From positions 13,834,501 through 13,898,500 of the forward strand of contig NC_092323.1 in the NCBI RefSeq assembly GCF_036785885.1: a stretch of 64,000 nucleotides of DNA, read 5' to 3'. Shown piece after piece: positions 13,511 to 25,000 of the stretch. Position numbers and translations under genes: made by a program. Each line of letters begins with the position of its first letter. Within the stretch, counting starts at the first letter, position 1. The stretch comes from Coffea arabica (taxonomy: Eukaryota; Streptophyta; Magnoliopsida; Gentianales; Rubiaceae). Below the pieces are notes generated by a model that was not told the origin of the DNA, ran no database searches, and saw only the letters and a list, made by a program, of their open reading frames with translations.

Positions 13511-15159
13511 TAGAGCTGTTAAATGAGCCGAGTCGAGTTTGAACACATGATAATCGAGCTCGACTCGAACCTCTGATCGAGCTAGCTCGAGCTCGCTCGA
13601 TTAATAATTCGAGTTTCATAAGATATTCGAGATCGACTCGGTGTACTCGGTAGAAAACTCGAGCTCGAGCTTGAACTCGAGTTCAAAATCGAGCCAAGTT
13701 TATCGAGCTTGAAACTAAAGCTCGAGTTCGTTTGGGAGCTGAACATATTTAGCATATCAAAAGAAGATAGCCTATCGGCTTCTTGTACACTCATATTAGC
13801 CTGACAAAAGAAGATACACATTCATTGATATATCATCTTCAATTCGACAAGCCATGCAATTGATGGACAAATGACAATGCAAGGCAGACACGACCAAGAA
13901 ATAGAAAAAGAAGTTAAAATTGCTGCGAAAACTATTAAATGGAGGAACAAAATGTCCAAACTCGGCATCAGACCAGATCAAATTACAAAATGAAAAATTA
14001 CATAAAAGAGTCCAAACAATTAAACATCAGCCATCAATACGTTTTAAGTAGTTTCTAAAATGTCCAAACTCTAGACCAAGTTGACCAACATGTTTAACTT
14101 CAATTGTTCAAGAGTTAAAAACAACTTTCTTGGGTGAAAACAACGTGTGAATGATGCAGCTTTTGAACGAAATCAGCTTGGGAAATCAGCATGTGAATGA
14201 ATCAGCTTGCACCAAGCAACATCAACAGCCACCAAATCAGGTTGTGAATGATTCAGGAAGTTCAAGTTCCTCAAATGTGATTGATTCGGCCGCATCAAGT
14301 GATTCGTACAAAATAAAAGTATGAAAGTTATAAAATTCTTGAAAATCAGATATAATGAAATTGTAACAATAACAAAAACATCCAATCAATTACTTACGTG
14401 AGACTTATTCTTTAGGCCATGAAGACTACAGATCCAATCGTTGCTGCAAAGCAACATTTGCACTGTCTCGACTGACATAGAAGCTCGTCGATCATCAATT
14501 ACTCTACCTCTGGCACTGAAGGTAGATTCTGAAGCCACAGTTATAACAGGAGCAGAGAGTATATCGGCAGCCATCCTCGACAAGATAGGAAATATCAATC
14601 TTTCCCCTTTCTACCAAGCCAAAACATCCAGATTCACTGCAGAATGGCAAGAAATGGTTACCACTTACCAGATTATGTAGCGAATTGGGATATGGTAGTA
14701 GCCCCTGGCTCTACCAAGGTGGCTCCATATGGCGCTGCTCACGGATTCATGAGAAGTGGATTGAATGATGGCAGTGAGATGGTGGACAGATTGGTGATGG
14801 AGGTGAGATGATGGATGGATTGGTGAGTCGGTGATGGTGGTAAGAATGAAGGGTGCGGCTGCAGCTGCGACTGTGGAACAAGAAAAGGAAAGACCAAAAG
14901 AGGAAAGAAAAAATTAGGGCAAGAAACGGGAGAATGAATTAGATTAAAGTATCAAATACACAATGAAATGACGCTAATGCCTCTACTATTCGAGTCTGTT
15001 GAGTTTAAACGAGTCGAGCATAGCTCAACTCGTCTATTAAACGAGTATCCAGCTGAACTCGAGCTCGGCTCGTTTCTCTCAGTAAACGAGCCGAGTCGAG
15101 TCCTTATCGAGCCGGGTCGAGCTCGGCTCATGAGCTATTCGGTTCGATTAACAGCTCTA
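13511..15159. mobile_element. hAT transposon deletion derivative with 8-bp target duplication
   Basis: 1,649 bp. Terminal inverted repeats are TAGAGCTGTTAA at the left and the exact inverse at the right. The target duplication GATGCAAG is perfect at 13503-13510 and 15160-15167, the length diagnostic of hAT elements. Both ends carry dense GAGCTCGA/CGAGTCGAG subterminal repeats. The interior keeps only the C-terminal part of the transposase on the minus strand (separate entry), so it cannot move itself. It inserted into sequence upstream of the frameshifted DnaJ copy. Confidence 0.93.
14386..14646 (-). pseudogene. hAT transposase C-terminal dimerisation domain remnant
   Basis: On the minus strand the frame reads LDVLAW, an in-frame TAG, then KGERLIFPILSRMAADILSA, PVITVASESTFSARGR and VIDDRRASMSVETVQMLLCSNDW. 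This is the hATC dimerisation signature: FDVLAWW, P.LS.MA.DIL, VASESTFS..GRV and the closing cysteine/tryptophan. The stop replaces the second tryptophan of the AWW motif, and the catalytic N-terminal two thirds is missing. Broken remnant of an autonomous Ac-type transposase. Confidence 0.85.
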
Positions 15160-15333
15160 GATGCAAGGACATTTTTTATGAAGAAAACAACAAAATTTTC
15201 TGACTAGGCCTAATCTCCTAACCTTTTCTTTAATCTTTATTTTATGATGCATAAGCTAGTATGCCACTATATAACACTAAGCTCTAGTGAAAAGGAAGCA
15301 TAAACATCTCCTCCTCAGTCTCAATCATCAAAA

Positions 15334-15793
15334 ATGGAATTATCCATCCAAATCAACTATATCAATAGTAGGTTATGAAAAAATGTTCAGCTTGATCGTA
15401 AGATCTCATGGAAAATGCAAGAGCCAAATATTTTTACGAAGTTCTTTCTCTTGATTGGTCCAAAAATGTTGGTTTTGATGAAATCAAGAAAGCCTACGGA
15501 TCAAATCTCTTAAGTACCATCCTGATGCTTGCCCTCTATTGATGAAAGAAGAGTCTACGAGGCGATGCATCGAGATAAGAATGGCATATGAGACATTGTC
15601 AGATCCAATTTCAAGAGAAATTTATGATCATGAGCTTAGTTTAGTTGGTGCTGAGGGAAGAAGAAGACTGCATGGTAGATATAACAAAGACAATTCTGAA
15701 GAGTTTCCTGGGGAGGTTTGGGAGAGGCAACTCAGGGAACTAAAGAAGCGTTCAGGGCAAAAAATGGAGAAGAGAATTGATAAGAAAATGTAA
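15334..15793 (+). pseudogene. DnaJ20-like J-domain gene, frameshifted copy
   Basis: Homologous along its length to the intact gene at 18169-18708. It shares the CTCCTCAGTCTCA leader, an ATG GAA start, a J-domain helix II, HPDACP coding bases, the EESTRR/AYETLSDP block, and a FPGEVWERQLRELKKRS tail. The first part holds an early stop after about ten codons. The bases coding for the residues before HPD lack one nucleotide relative to the intact copy, so helix II and HPD fall in different frames. The 3' half from 15539 remains open. It could make only a fragment lacking a working HPD motif, hence pseudogene. Confidence 0.8.
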
Positions 15794-16374
15794 AAGAGGA
15801 GAGGACAGTCGACATCTTTCTTTCTTTTTTTTTTTTGTTGGGTTTAAATTCATACTTTTAAAGATTTTCTGTTATGTTTTGTATTTGGTAACAGATGTTG
15901 AGAGTGATCTTGTTTGATTCTAATACTTGACAAAGTTCTTGTTTCTTTGATGTGGCAACTATAAATTTCATACGGTGTGGATGTTTTTACTCAATATAAA
16001 ATTGATAAAGCTATTTTTTCCACAGGAGATAATTTTGGTTCAATTAATTGGTACTCGCACGTAATGATGTAAACTTTATGTATTGACTTATGTTCCATAC
16101 TCATTCAAACCCAAAAAAAAAAAGAAATAAATAAAATGACACAAGAAAACTTGATCTTACAAATTACAATAGAGATTGGTTTTACCTAGTACGTACTTGA
16201 GATATTTTAAGCTGTCCTTAAAAAAGAAAAAGGGAAAAAGAATTTGAAGCACTAACATTATACGTGAATACTGCTCAACATCTAAGAAAAAAAAGTATAT
16301 AAAAGAAAAAAAAAAGAAGAATTTGAGAGAGGAGGGGAAAGACTACATGAATGGTAATAGTCTTCTCTTGTCCT

Positions 16375-16583
16375 TTACGTACTTTGATGAATGCTGTTAT
16401 CCATTTTTTGGCCATGATCCCTTCTGTAATTTTCTTTGGACTGATCTAGACAAAGAAAGCACTTCATGGAGTTTGTGGTTCTTCCATTTTGCACGGGAAG
16501 AGTAGCATAGTTATTTGCAGCCAGACATTGGATCATAGCTTTGACCATCTCAGAGCTCTTCTCCTTGAATTGATCCATTTTTT
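16375..16583 (-). pseudogene. inverted fragment of a DnaJ20-like gene
   Basis: The minus strand encodes about 67 residues with FKEKSSEM, then VQNGRTTNSMKCFLCLDQSKE, matching the first third of the intact DnaJ protein (RFKEKICGQ, MQNGRTTNFYELFSLDCSK). The J-domain core and C-terminus are absent. It lies between the frameshifted copy and the intact gene, in opposite orientation, showing that the cluster was duplicated and rearranged. Confidence 0.65.
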
Positions 16584-16767
16584 CTGACCTAGTTCCAAAC
16601 TTGATACTTACTAACTGGAAAGGACAATATATGATTTCAAGATCTTGGGAAAACGATTAGTTCTGAACAGTTTTTTTTTGTTTCTTATTTTTGGAAATTG
16701 CTTATGAAAAATCTGGCTATAAAAAGAGATTCAATATTGAGATGTTTCTCACATTTTGTAAAATTTT

Positions 16768-17587
16768 AGGAAAAATCGTTTAAAATATTCCTCACAATTT
16801 GTAAAATGATTTTTTTCGTCCTTTACTTTAAAAGTGTAACTTTATGTTCTTTACAAATTCATATTGGTCAAATTTGGTTCTTACTTAGGTTTTGGACTAG
16901 TTTTTGATTGAAATCCATTATGTGCCTTGCACGTGATCATTTTTAGGGGCAAAATTGTCAAATCACATTTCACATAATCCGATTCATAGCCCCTCATATT
17001 TTATAGAATGAATTTTTTCATTCTTCACATTTCACAAAATAAATTTTTTCATCTCTCATTGATCATGTGTACGAATAGATTTTTTTTTTTAAACCCACAT
17101 ATATGTTTATTTGATTTTACTTGAACAATACGAATAGCATGTAATATATCTCTATTTGATTTCACCTACAATAGGTTGTTCAGATGAAATGAAATAGAAA
17201 TATATTACATGATATTTGTACTATTCAAGTGAAATTAAATAGACATATACAAGGGTTTTCAAAACGAGAAAAAACTATTTATACACATGATCAATCAGGA
17301 ATGAAAAAATTTATTTTATGAAATGTAAGAGATGAAAAAATTTATTTTGTGAAATATAAGGAACTATGGGTTGGATTATGTGAAATGTAATTTGATAATT
17401 TTGCCCTTAAAAAAATGATCATGTGCAAGGTAAATGATAGATACCAGCGAAAAACTAGTCGAAAACTTAGGTAGGAATCAAATTTAATCAATGTAAATTT
17501 GTAAAGGACGTAAAATTATATTTTTAAAAATAAGGGATGAAAAAAATCATTTTATAAAATGTGAGAGACGTTTGAACGATTTTTCCT
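16768..17587. mobile_element. 820-bp foldback element, nearly one long hairpin
   Basis: Left end AGGAAAAATCGTT, right end AACGATTTTTCCT. Two arms of about 400 bp are inverted copies almost to the centre near 17175: for example GCACGTGATCATTTTTAGG on the left pairs with AAAAATGATCATGTGCAAGG on the right. No coding frame. Long-arm, short-loop design is typical of Mutator-type foldback elements. A clear target duplication was not found. Half of a related element seems to lie at 63215-63435. Confidence 0.8.
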
Positions 17588-18070
17588 TCATGAATAAGGG
17601 AGTTGAAAATCTAATCATTAGCCGGCAACGTAATACACAAACAGGCAAAAGAAATAAGTTCTTAAAGTGCCAACATCTGTAGTAGGTAAAACTAGTATTC
17701 AATTATATATCTAAATCAAGTTTAGCCAAAACCGTCCTCATTTCTGACATCAACCCCCAAGGAAGAAGGAGATATTACAACCTGAAGATGAAGTGTTTCT
17801 AATAGTTTGTATTAGTGTATCGTACATGTTTTACCAATTCAAACTCCTCATTGATGCAAGACAATTTGCTATAAAGAAATTAAATCCTACAAAAGTAAAG
17901 ACAGAAGCCACCAGCCAGTATGAAGTAAACAACAAATTCTTGTGACTATGAAGAAAGACCGGATAAGGACTATGAAGACAAACATTTAAGTGAAAAGTTA
18001 TTCAAGCCTTCAACTTCTATCCTTTTCTTTAAGCTTTATTTAAATATCGTTGAAGTTTTACCATGTCTTG

Positions 18071-18079
18071 TTATAAAAT
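18071..18079 (+). promoter_or_regulatory. TATA box of the DnaJ20-like gene
   Basis: TTATAAAAT about 90 bp upstream of the start codon. The leader that follows contains TTCTCAGTCTCA, shared with the frameshifted copy upstream (CCTCAGTCTCA). Confidence 0.45.
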
Positions 18080-18168
18080 GCATATAGCACCTAGCATTAT
18101 AGCTCTCATATCTAATAGAAATTGAGCAAAACTTTTCTCCCTCTCCTTCTCAGTCTCAAAATAATAAC

Positions 18169-18708
18169 ATGGAAGTACTATCCTTGGAAGTTTATGCTAC
18201 TAGTACTTGGTATGGAAAAATGTTTCAATTCAATCAGAAAGGAAGGTTTAAAGAGAAGATCTGTGGGCAGAAAACTATGATCACCTGTCAGGTTGCTAAT
18301 ACCATGCAAAATGGAAGAACAACCAATTTTTATGAACTATTTTCTCTTGACTGTTCCAAATTTGTAGGTCTTGATGAAATCAAGAGAGCCTACAGATGCA
18401 AAGCTCTTAAGTTCCATCCTGATGCTTGCCCTGATCCATCGATAAAAGAAGAATCCACGAGGCGATTTATTGAGCTAAGAATTGCATATGAGACATTATC
18501 TGATCCAATTTTGCGTGAAATGTATGATCAAGTGCTTAATTTGGTTGATTTACAGGGAAGAACAAGCCATGGGATGAATTGTCGCATGGGCAAGAGAAGA
18601 GGTGGTGGTGTTGAAGGGTTCCCCAGGGAGGTTTGGGAGAGGCAAATCATTAAACTGAAGAAGCGATCAACGCAAAAAATGGAGAAGAGAAATAAAATGG
18701 GAATCTAA
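18169..18708 (+). CDS. DnaJ20-like J-domain co-chaperone
   Basis: A single-exon gene of 179 residues. A J domain spans about residues 53-121: NFYELFSL, helix II IKRAYRCKALKFHPD with the catalytic HPD at 83-85, then RFIELRIAYETLSDPILREMYD. J proteins stimulate Hsp70 ATPase and hand it clients. The C-terminal block EVWERQIIKLKKRSTQK resembles the end of Arabidopsis chloroplast DnaJ20, which targets misfolded DXS for Hsp70 handling. Residues 1-45 are weakly acidic at the very start and then basic, and may act as a plastid transit peptide, though not a textbook one. The ATG is the first in frame after the TATA box and conserved leader. Start, J domain and tail are all intact, unlike the two neighbouring copies. 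Confidence 0.88.
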   Translation: MEVLSLEVYATSTWYGKMFQFNQKGRFKEKICGQKTMITCQVANTMQNGRTTNFYELFSLDCSKFVGLDEIKRAYRCKALKFHPDACPDPSIKEESTRRFIELRIAYETLSDPILREMYDQVLNLVDLQGRTSHGMNCRMGKRRGGGVEGFPREVWERQIIKLKKRSTQKMEKRNKMGI

Positions 18709-19930
18709 AGTTAACTACCACCAGTTTTCTAGTGCTTCCAAATTTTAGTTTCTTAGTCAATTTTTTTTTTGAATTTTTATTGTTTTTTTAGTTTTTGTTC
18801 TCACTTAAGAGTTGGTCCTGTATTTGCCACCTGAAAAGATCATAAACAAGATCAAGTATTATTTTTCCTCTCTGGGAAAGTTATTGTTGCTTTTAACTTT
18901 ACATTTTATTTCTTTTGAGCTCATTTTTCTTTGCTATCAGTTTTCTAAGCTTATAGAAAAACTATAAGAACAATGCCATTTTTTTGTTGCATCAATAAAG
19001 TTTCATTGCTTCCTATCTGAAAAACAAAAGCTTTATCAGATTTTTTACTAATATTCAGAAGGCCAACTATTTCTAGCGATAGGAAAGTTTTACATGTCCT
19101 ATTATTTGCAAAATTTCTATTACTTGGCCATTTCTGAGTTTTAATGGAGAAAAGGAAAAGAAAATAAATCTGAAGAAAATTGCATCCTTCAATTAATCAA
19201 CTTTTACATTTAAATGTTTGAGTTCCGTGTTAAAAGACAATAGATGTCCACTATCAAGTATTGGCTTTTTATTTTCAGCTTATAGTCTATTTTTCTCATC
19301 CTTTCCTTCTAATTTCTAATTTGTCAGCAAGATCTTAACCTAAATAAATTAATCTTATCAAACTAACTTAGAACATCACCGAGATTAGGTGTTGGAAGGT
19401 GTGGAGAGGGGTGGGAGAGTTTTTAAAAAAAACTTGAGTTCATAATTTATTAGGCCGATTATTGATCAAAAGCTCCAATCACAAATCCAAACAAAATATA
19501 CTACCAACAAACAGAAATAAAACATCAAGGAGACAATGATAGACGGAAAAATTAAATATCACTTCTAAGATTTGTCAAATTCTTTCACAAATACAGCCTG
19601 CATTTTGACACAAGCTTAGTGAGAGAAACTTTAGAGCTCCTAGTTTATCACCAAACAAAAAAAAGAAAGAAAAAATGGAAATCTAGTTATTTTCATCACA
19701 TGTGAATTGAACTTATCAGAAAATTTTTTATAAATAGTCTTGACGGACATAGAAGGCCTAAGCAGTCTAGAAAGTCGAATTCTCTAATTTACTATTACAT
19801 GGCAATAGACTTGATTATTGGACAATGGTGAGTAGATAGATTAAAAGCTTTGTTTGAGAAATTGCTATATATATATATATAAGATACTATTTATATATAT
19901 TCTATTTTTTTATTTAAGCAAGTAAAAGCT
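18709..19930. other. intergenic, nothing recognised
   Basis: AT-rich sequence after the DnaJ gene, including its 3' untranslated region. A (TA)n run lies at about 19867-19882. No protein-like frame, RNA gene or clear transposon end seen. Confidence 0.5.
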
Positions 19931-19947
19931 AGTTATCCGTTTTTCTT

Positions 19948-20661
19948 TTGGAAGCCACAGATTGTTTTTTCAATTCCAAGTGTGCCTTAGAAGAACTTTG
20001 GAGCTATCCCGTTCATAGCCCTAGTCTTCAGTTGGCAAAAGTTCAAGGCGGAAAAGTGGAGGCAAGAAACTTCATAAGTGGAGTTGGCAAGAAACTTAAA
20101 CAAGAATATCTTATTAAATGGAGGCCACCCCAGAGGAGCTTGTGAAAGTGAATGATGGGGCATCAGCAGGCAACCCAGGGAAGGATAGAATGGGAGGAAT
20201 TGTCAGAGATAAAGTAGGCCTTTGGCTAGGGGGCTTCTCAGTGGGGTTAGGGGCAGTAACCAATATTCAAGCAGAATTGTGTGCAATCCTTAAAGGTTTA
20301 CAGCTGGTTTGTGAGAATGGCTACAGGAAAGTGATAATTGACTTAGACTCCAAGGTAGGGATGAAAATGATTGAGGAAGTAGAAGAAACCTCACCATACT
20401 ATAATGTTGTGCAGCAAATCAGAGTGCTAAAAGTAAGGAATGGTCATATAGCTTAAAAAATGTGTGGAGAGAAGGAAACAAATGTGCGAATTGGTTAGCA
20501 AAAGAGGCAGCCAGGAGCCAAAGAAACCAGGGAGAAATTGGATTTCCTCCAGGAAAGCTCAAAGAACTTATAGGTGCAGATATAATCGGGGTAGTTACCC
20601 CAAGATTACTCCCTGTATAAGAGGCATTGCCTCTCCTACGTATCCCCAAAAAAAAAAAAAA
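19948..20661 (+). pseudogene. 5'-truncated LINE with RNase H domain and poly(A) tail
   Basis: Reads LIKWRPP at the end of one frame. The frame from 20118 then gives VKVNDGASAGNPGKDRMGGIV, LGAVTNIQAELCAILKGL and KVIIDLDSKV. This is the RNase H core, with the acidic residues D (DGAS), E (QAEL) and D (DLDS) present. The R.gN..AD.LAK region, read as GNKCANWLAKEAA, sits after a stop in the next frame (20456-20520). Ends in an A run at 20647-20661. So at least two frame breaks. Typical of plant L1-type retrotransposons carrying RVT_3; no target duplication resolved. Confidence 0.8.
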
Positions 20662-20744
20662 CGGTTCAAAGTGGAAGCCTAGCAGGAAACATTTTTGCCT
20701 TGTATTTCGGAACTTCTATGTTTCTGTATTTTGGTTTTTAATTA

Positions 20745-22074
20745 GGATTAATAACACTTTGCCCTCCTAAACTTAGGGAGTGGCTACATTTTACCCTCCT
20801 CAAAAGTTACATAGATACACGTAACCCCCATGAAGACTAGTCAAAATTAGAAACACAAAAAAACTGAGTGTAATGACTTTATTGCCCTTTTATTCGTGAA
20901 ATTATCTATAATCAATATCATTTCTTTTCATTGCTAAAAGATTTATATCTTCTCTATCGTATCAATTATACAAAATATCAAAGTAAAAAAAGTTAAAGAA
21001 AATTAACATTTAGTTTATGAGTAAATCTTATATATACTAACATTGTATACACTATCATGGTTGGATGCACGACAGATATGCAAAATTTAGGTTTTAAATT
21101 CAAATTTGGTTTATGTGTCATACATCTAGTAGTGAAAGTATATACATTGTCAGTGTATAGAATATTAATCCTTAGTTTATATCCTTGAAATTTTTCTTGT
21201 TGGATTAATTTTTACTTCTATATATGTTTTGTTCAATTTATTAGACTTTAAGTGAAGCAAAACTAATAAATAACACAATACTAAAAGTAAATACAATTTC
21301 CAAAATTAAAAAAAAAGTAATACACAAACTCATTTTTAAAGTAATTTTTTATCATTTTAATTTATTTAAAATTTTAGACAAATATCATTGTCATTTTTTT
21401 GTTTATCAAATTAGTCTAATATGAAGTTCTTAATCAAAATTGCTAAAAATGGTTGATATGCCTCATTTTTAAACTTAGAGAAAGAAAATGGAGATTAAAT
21501 CAAATTTTATTTTTTGAGAAGAAAATGCAATAATAGTAAATTATAAATACATCAACATAAAGTGACAATAGTATTAGCTTAAAAGTTCACATAAACTAAA
21601 ATAATAAAAAAACTACTTTTTGAAACAAAAAACAAGTTTAGTATTACCTCTTTTCTGAAAAGAAATTCAGCATCTATGTTTATTTTAGTATTGTGTTATT
21701 TATTCTTTTTTGTTTGACTTCAATTATAATAAATTGAAAAACGCATATATAAAAGTGAATGCTTATTGATAGAAAAAAATATAAGGATATAGAATATATT
21801 TAAACTTTATTTAGCTTTTTTGAGTTTGACATTGTTGTATAGTTGGTATAATAGAGAAGACATATACTTTTTAGCAATGAAAGGAAATAATACTAAGTTA
21901 TAGATAATTTCATGAATAAATGGACCATAATGTCATTGTGCTTAATTTTTTTGTATTTTTAACTCTGACTAGTTTTCATGGGGGATAAAGTGCATATATT
22001 TAAAGTTGAAGGTTGGGGGGGGGGGGAAAGTGTGACTACCGTGTAAGTCCAGGGGGGCAAAGTGTTATTAACCC
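20745..22074. mobile_element. 1.33-kb Mutator-type foldback with 9-bp target duplication
   Basis: Ends GGATTAATAACACTTTGCCC and, inverted, GGGTTAATAACACTTTGCCC. The target duplication TTTTAATTA is perfect at 20736-20744 and 22075-22083, and a 9-bp size points to Mutator. Inverted arms run for several hundred bp: TCAATTTATTAGACTTTAAG-type sequence near 21235 pairs with the region near 21717. No transposase. The left arm was later invaded by MITE copy D at 21019-21171. A run of 12 or more Gs lies near 22015-22026. Confidence 0.85.
21019..21171. mobile_element. 153-bp Mutator-type MITE family, copy D (nested)
   Basis: The best defined copy. The target duplication TTAGTTTAT is perfect at 21010-21018 and 21172-21180. 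Ends GAGTAAATCTT and, inverted, GGATTAATATT. Arms carry ATTGTATACACTATCA and TATATACATTGTCAGTG. The 9-bp duplication assigns the family to the Mutator superfamily. It is inserted in the left arm of the 20745-22074 foldback, so it is the younger of the two. Confidence 0.85.
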
Positions 22075-22083
22075 TTTTAATTA

Positions 22084-25000
22084 TGCTTCGCAACGGTGGA
22101 TTGAGGAAAAATAAAAACATGGAAAAGGCAGTGAAATGGTCCCGATTTCTAATAATCCGTCCAAGGGTGACAAACCAAAAACGAAAAAGAAAGAAATATG
22201 AACTTCGACATACGTAAGTAACTGAAGCACTAGAAACAATTGCACAAATAGTATTTTACAAGCAATTGGAACCAACCCGCCAAGGAGTTGATGATAAAAT
22301 TGTAAGCTAATGATTAAAAAACTAATATGATCATCTAAAATTTCTTGATGTTACCGCTCACAAAAACAACAGATAAGGCTCATTATTTATAAGAAGATGC
22401 AATCATTTGCTAGTACGATCAAGTGAGGCCATTTTAGAAGAGAAGATGTGCTTTAATGTGCCTTACACATTCAAGAAAGCAAAGATTTTTGTTAAGAGGG
22501 AAAGCTATAATGAAGAAGGTGAAGGAAAGGGGTTATTAGCGAAGGAGATTGAGAAATGGAAGAAGCAACATGGCATGATTATAATACAAGAAGAGCATGA
22601 TGCTTCCAAGCCCATCAAATCATCCCATGATAATAAATGATCATCATCTTTCTCTTCACTTATATCTTTTTCATTTGGTAACTTGTGTAAGTAGAAACTA
22701 AGCCTAATTTGTGATGTTTGTTTCTTGTTACCCTCTTTTTTGTGGGTTGGTGTGGGGATGATGGTGTGGATTATTTTTTTATCATTTACCTATTATATGT
22801 GATGGTGGTGTAATGTTGGCAAAGTTGTACAGTGCTTGAAAGCTTTATGGCATATAAAAATTATCCAGTCTTCTCCGTGTTTTTGCCTTTTTGTTTTGAG
22901 ATCTTTTGTTGGGATTCAAAACCTTCTTCCTCTCTCTCCGTTTGACTTGCTAGAGAGTTTTTTTTTTTTTTTTTTTAAAGATTTTTTTGGTGGGATTGAT
23001 CATCAAGAATTGGTTGATTTCGCCTATATACATGTAGCAGACTCGAGATTATGTGTTTTGAACACGTTTCCATTGTTGATAATATCCAAGTGGATCAAAG
23101 GATAACTCTTGGCCTTTTTATTTTAGGTCGATTCGTTATCCATATTGATTTTCTTCCCGAGTTCAACGTGGGATTATGATTTATGCCAATTGCCAAGTTG
23201 ATCAAAACAGTGTATTAATTGACTGGTCGAGATATACATGTTCAATTGATAACCATCCACCACCAAAAAGTGGTTTAAGGAAGATAACTGCTGAATGATC
23301 CATAGTGCAGATTGGAACCGAATGATTTGTATAAATCCTGCACTTTGCACACGTTATCAGTAACAGTTCGAGAATCCCTGGTAGATTAAGAAGAATGTCA
23401 TTTTATGATACGATGTTAGCTGTTGATGGGATTTCATCACGAACCAAGAAGTAGTGTTCGATCACTCCAACTTTGGATTTTGTTAAAGAAAACAAAAACG
23501 TGATATTTATGTTAGAGAAATAGCAATATAATAAAAAGTGGGACAAAGAGTAGCACATAGTGTGGGACAGAAGATCCGTTGCGAACAAAATCTATCCATG
23601 AACTTCTTTTTTTCCCCGTTTTTTGGGTTGGCCAACTCCAATTTGGCAAGGCTTTTGTGAATTTGAGAGCATAATGCTTGTTGATCAAACACTTGAAAAG
23701 GAGAAAACAGGAGGAAAGCCTTGCATTTGCTGTCAAAAAATTGTTTGCTAACAATGTGTTGTAGGGCTAAAAATTTGCAATGTCAAAGACAGAATAAGTT
23801 TTCTTTGAGGAAAAATTGCAAATAAGTTTGATGGAGAATCCCGGAGTTAAAAAGTCTATCAGAAAAACAGCGAAAGTAAACCTTGAAGGGCCAGTGGATA
23901 AACATCTTGAAGAGCTTCTGGAGGCTGTTAGCAAGAAAATAAGCAGACTCAACATCAATTACTCTCGTGAAATGAATATTTCTATTTCCTTCTTTTGGTA
24001 CAAACGTGAATTTTTTTTTTCTGAAAAAACAAGAAGGGAAATCCATGCAGATATGGTGCCTTTAATTTTTTTTGTATTTGGGGAATATGCTTACAACAAT
24101 AATTTCTGCCAAACAGAGACGGGCAGAACGGGCTTGGCTAGGTGGATAAGATTGGTTACTTCTAAGTTCTAATCATTAATCATTATAAAGCGCAAGGAAA
24201 TATGTCTTCTTTTTCTGTCCTGTTTGAAAGATTAAGGGGAAACGAAGTTGAAAAGGTGACCAAATAAAATAGGATAAGAATAAATCATTAGCTGTATTTG
24301 AACCAGGGTTTTGAATTTGCATCTGGATAGCTTGGTAAGATGCTTCCACTAATGGATATTACGATTACGCTAATTCAATGGCTCTCCTTGGTCTCATCCA
24401 CTTGCTAGGCACTGCAGAATCTACATTCGGACAATATCCTATAAACTTTTCTTTAACTAATGGAATCATAGGATTTCCAACTTTTTAATGTTAATGAGGT
24501 CTAAGTTCTCTAATCAATTTTAGATTCAAGATTAGTAGCAAAACCTGAATTTGGCGACATCTCCAATGTTTATGGCAATGGTAACAATTCTAAGCTACCC
24601 CTTGATCTAGGGGAGTAACTTATTACCCTAATCAAGGCTTTGATGTTACTGTAATGATTCATAATAACTCGATAGATGGGACGATCATTGTGCTAGAAAC
24701 ACAAAATTTTAAATTTTGCCCTATCAACTTTCTGTATAGGAAAATGGCCTACCGCAGGAGTGACGGTTGATGAAGATTAGGTTCCATTTTTGAGAAGGAA
24801 CCTGATGAACGACTACCATCTCCAAGCATGGTAGCAAGAGCACAAATTCCCTAATGATGATGCTGGGAAGTAGTGAAAATAATTAATAGGCAGCAATAGC
24901 ACAAAGTCCCACATTTTGACACAGGGAGCTAGAGAAAGTCAATAACAATATCGAGATTTTTGAGTGGCATTGTAACTTTTTATGGGCCGGGGGGGTGGGG

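Noticed and set aside
23831-24172. 113-residue open frame on the plus strand
   Set aside because: No recognisable domain, low-complexity hydrophobic middle, no promoter or splice context; likely chance in AT-rich sequence.
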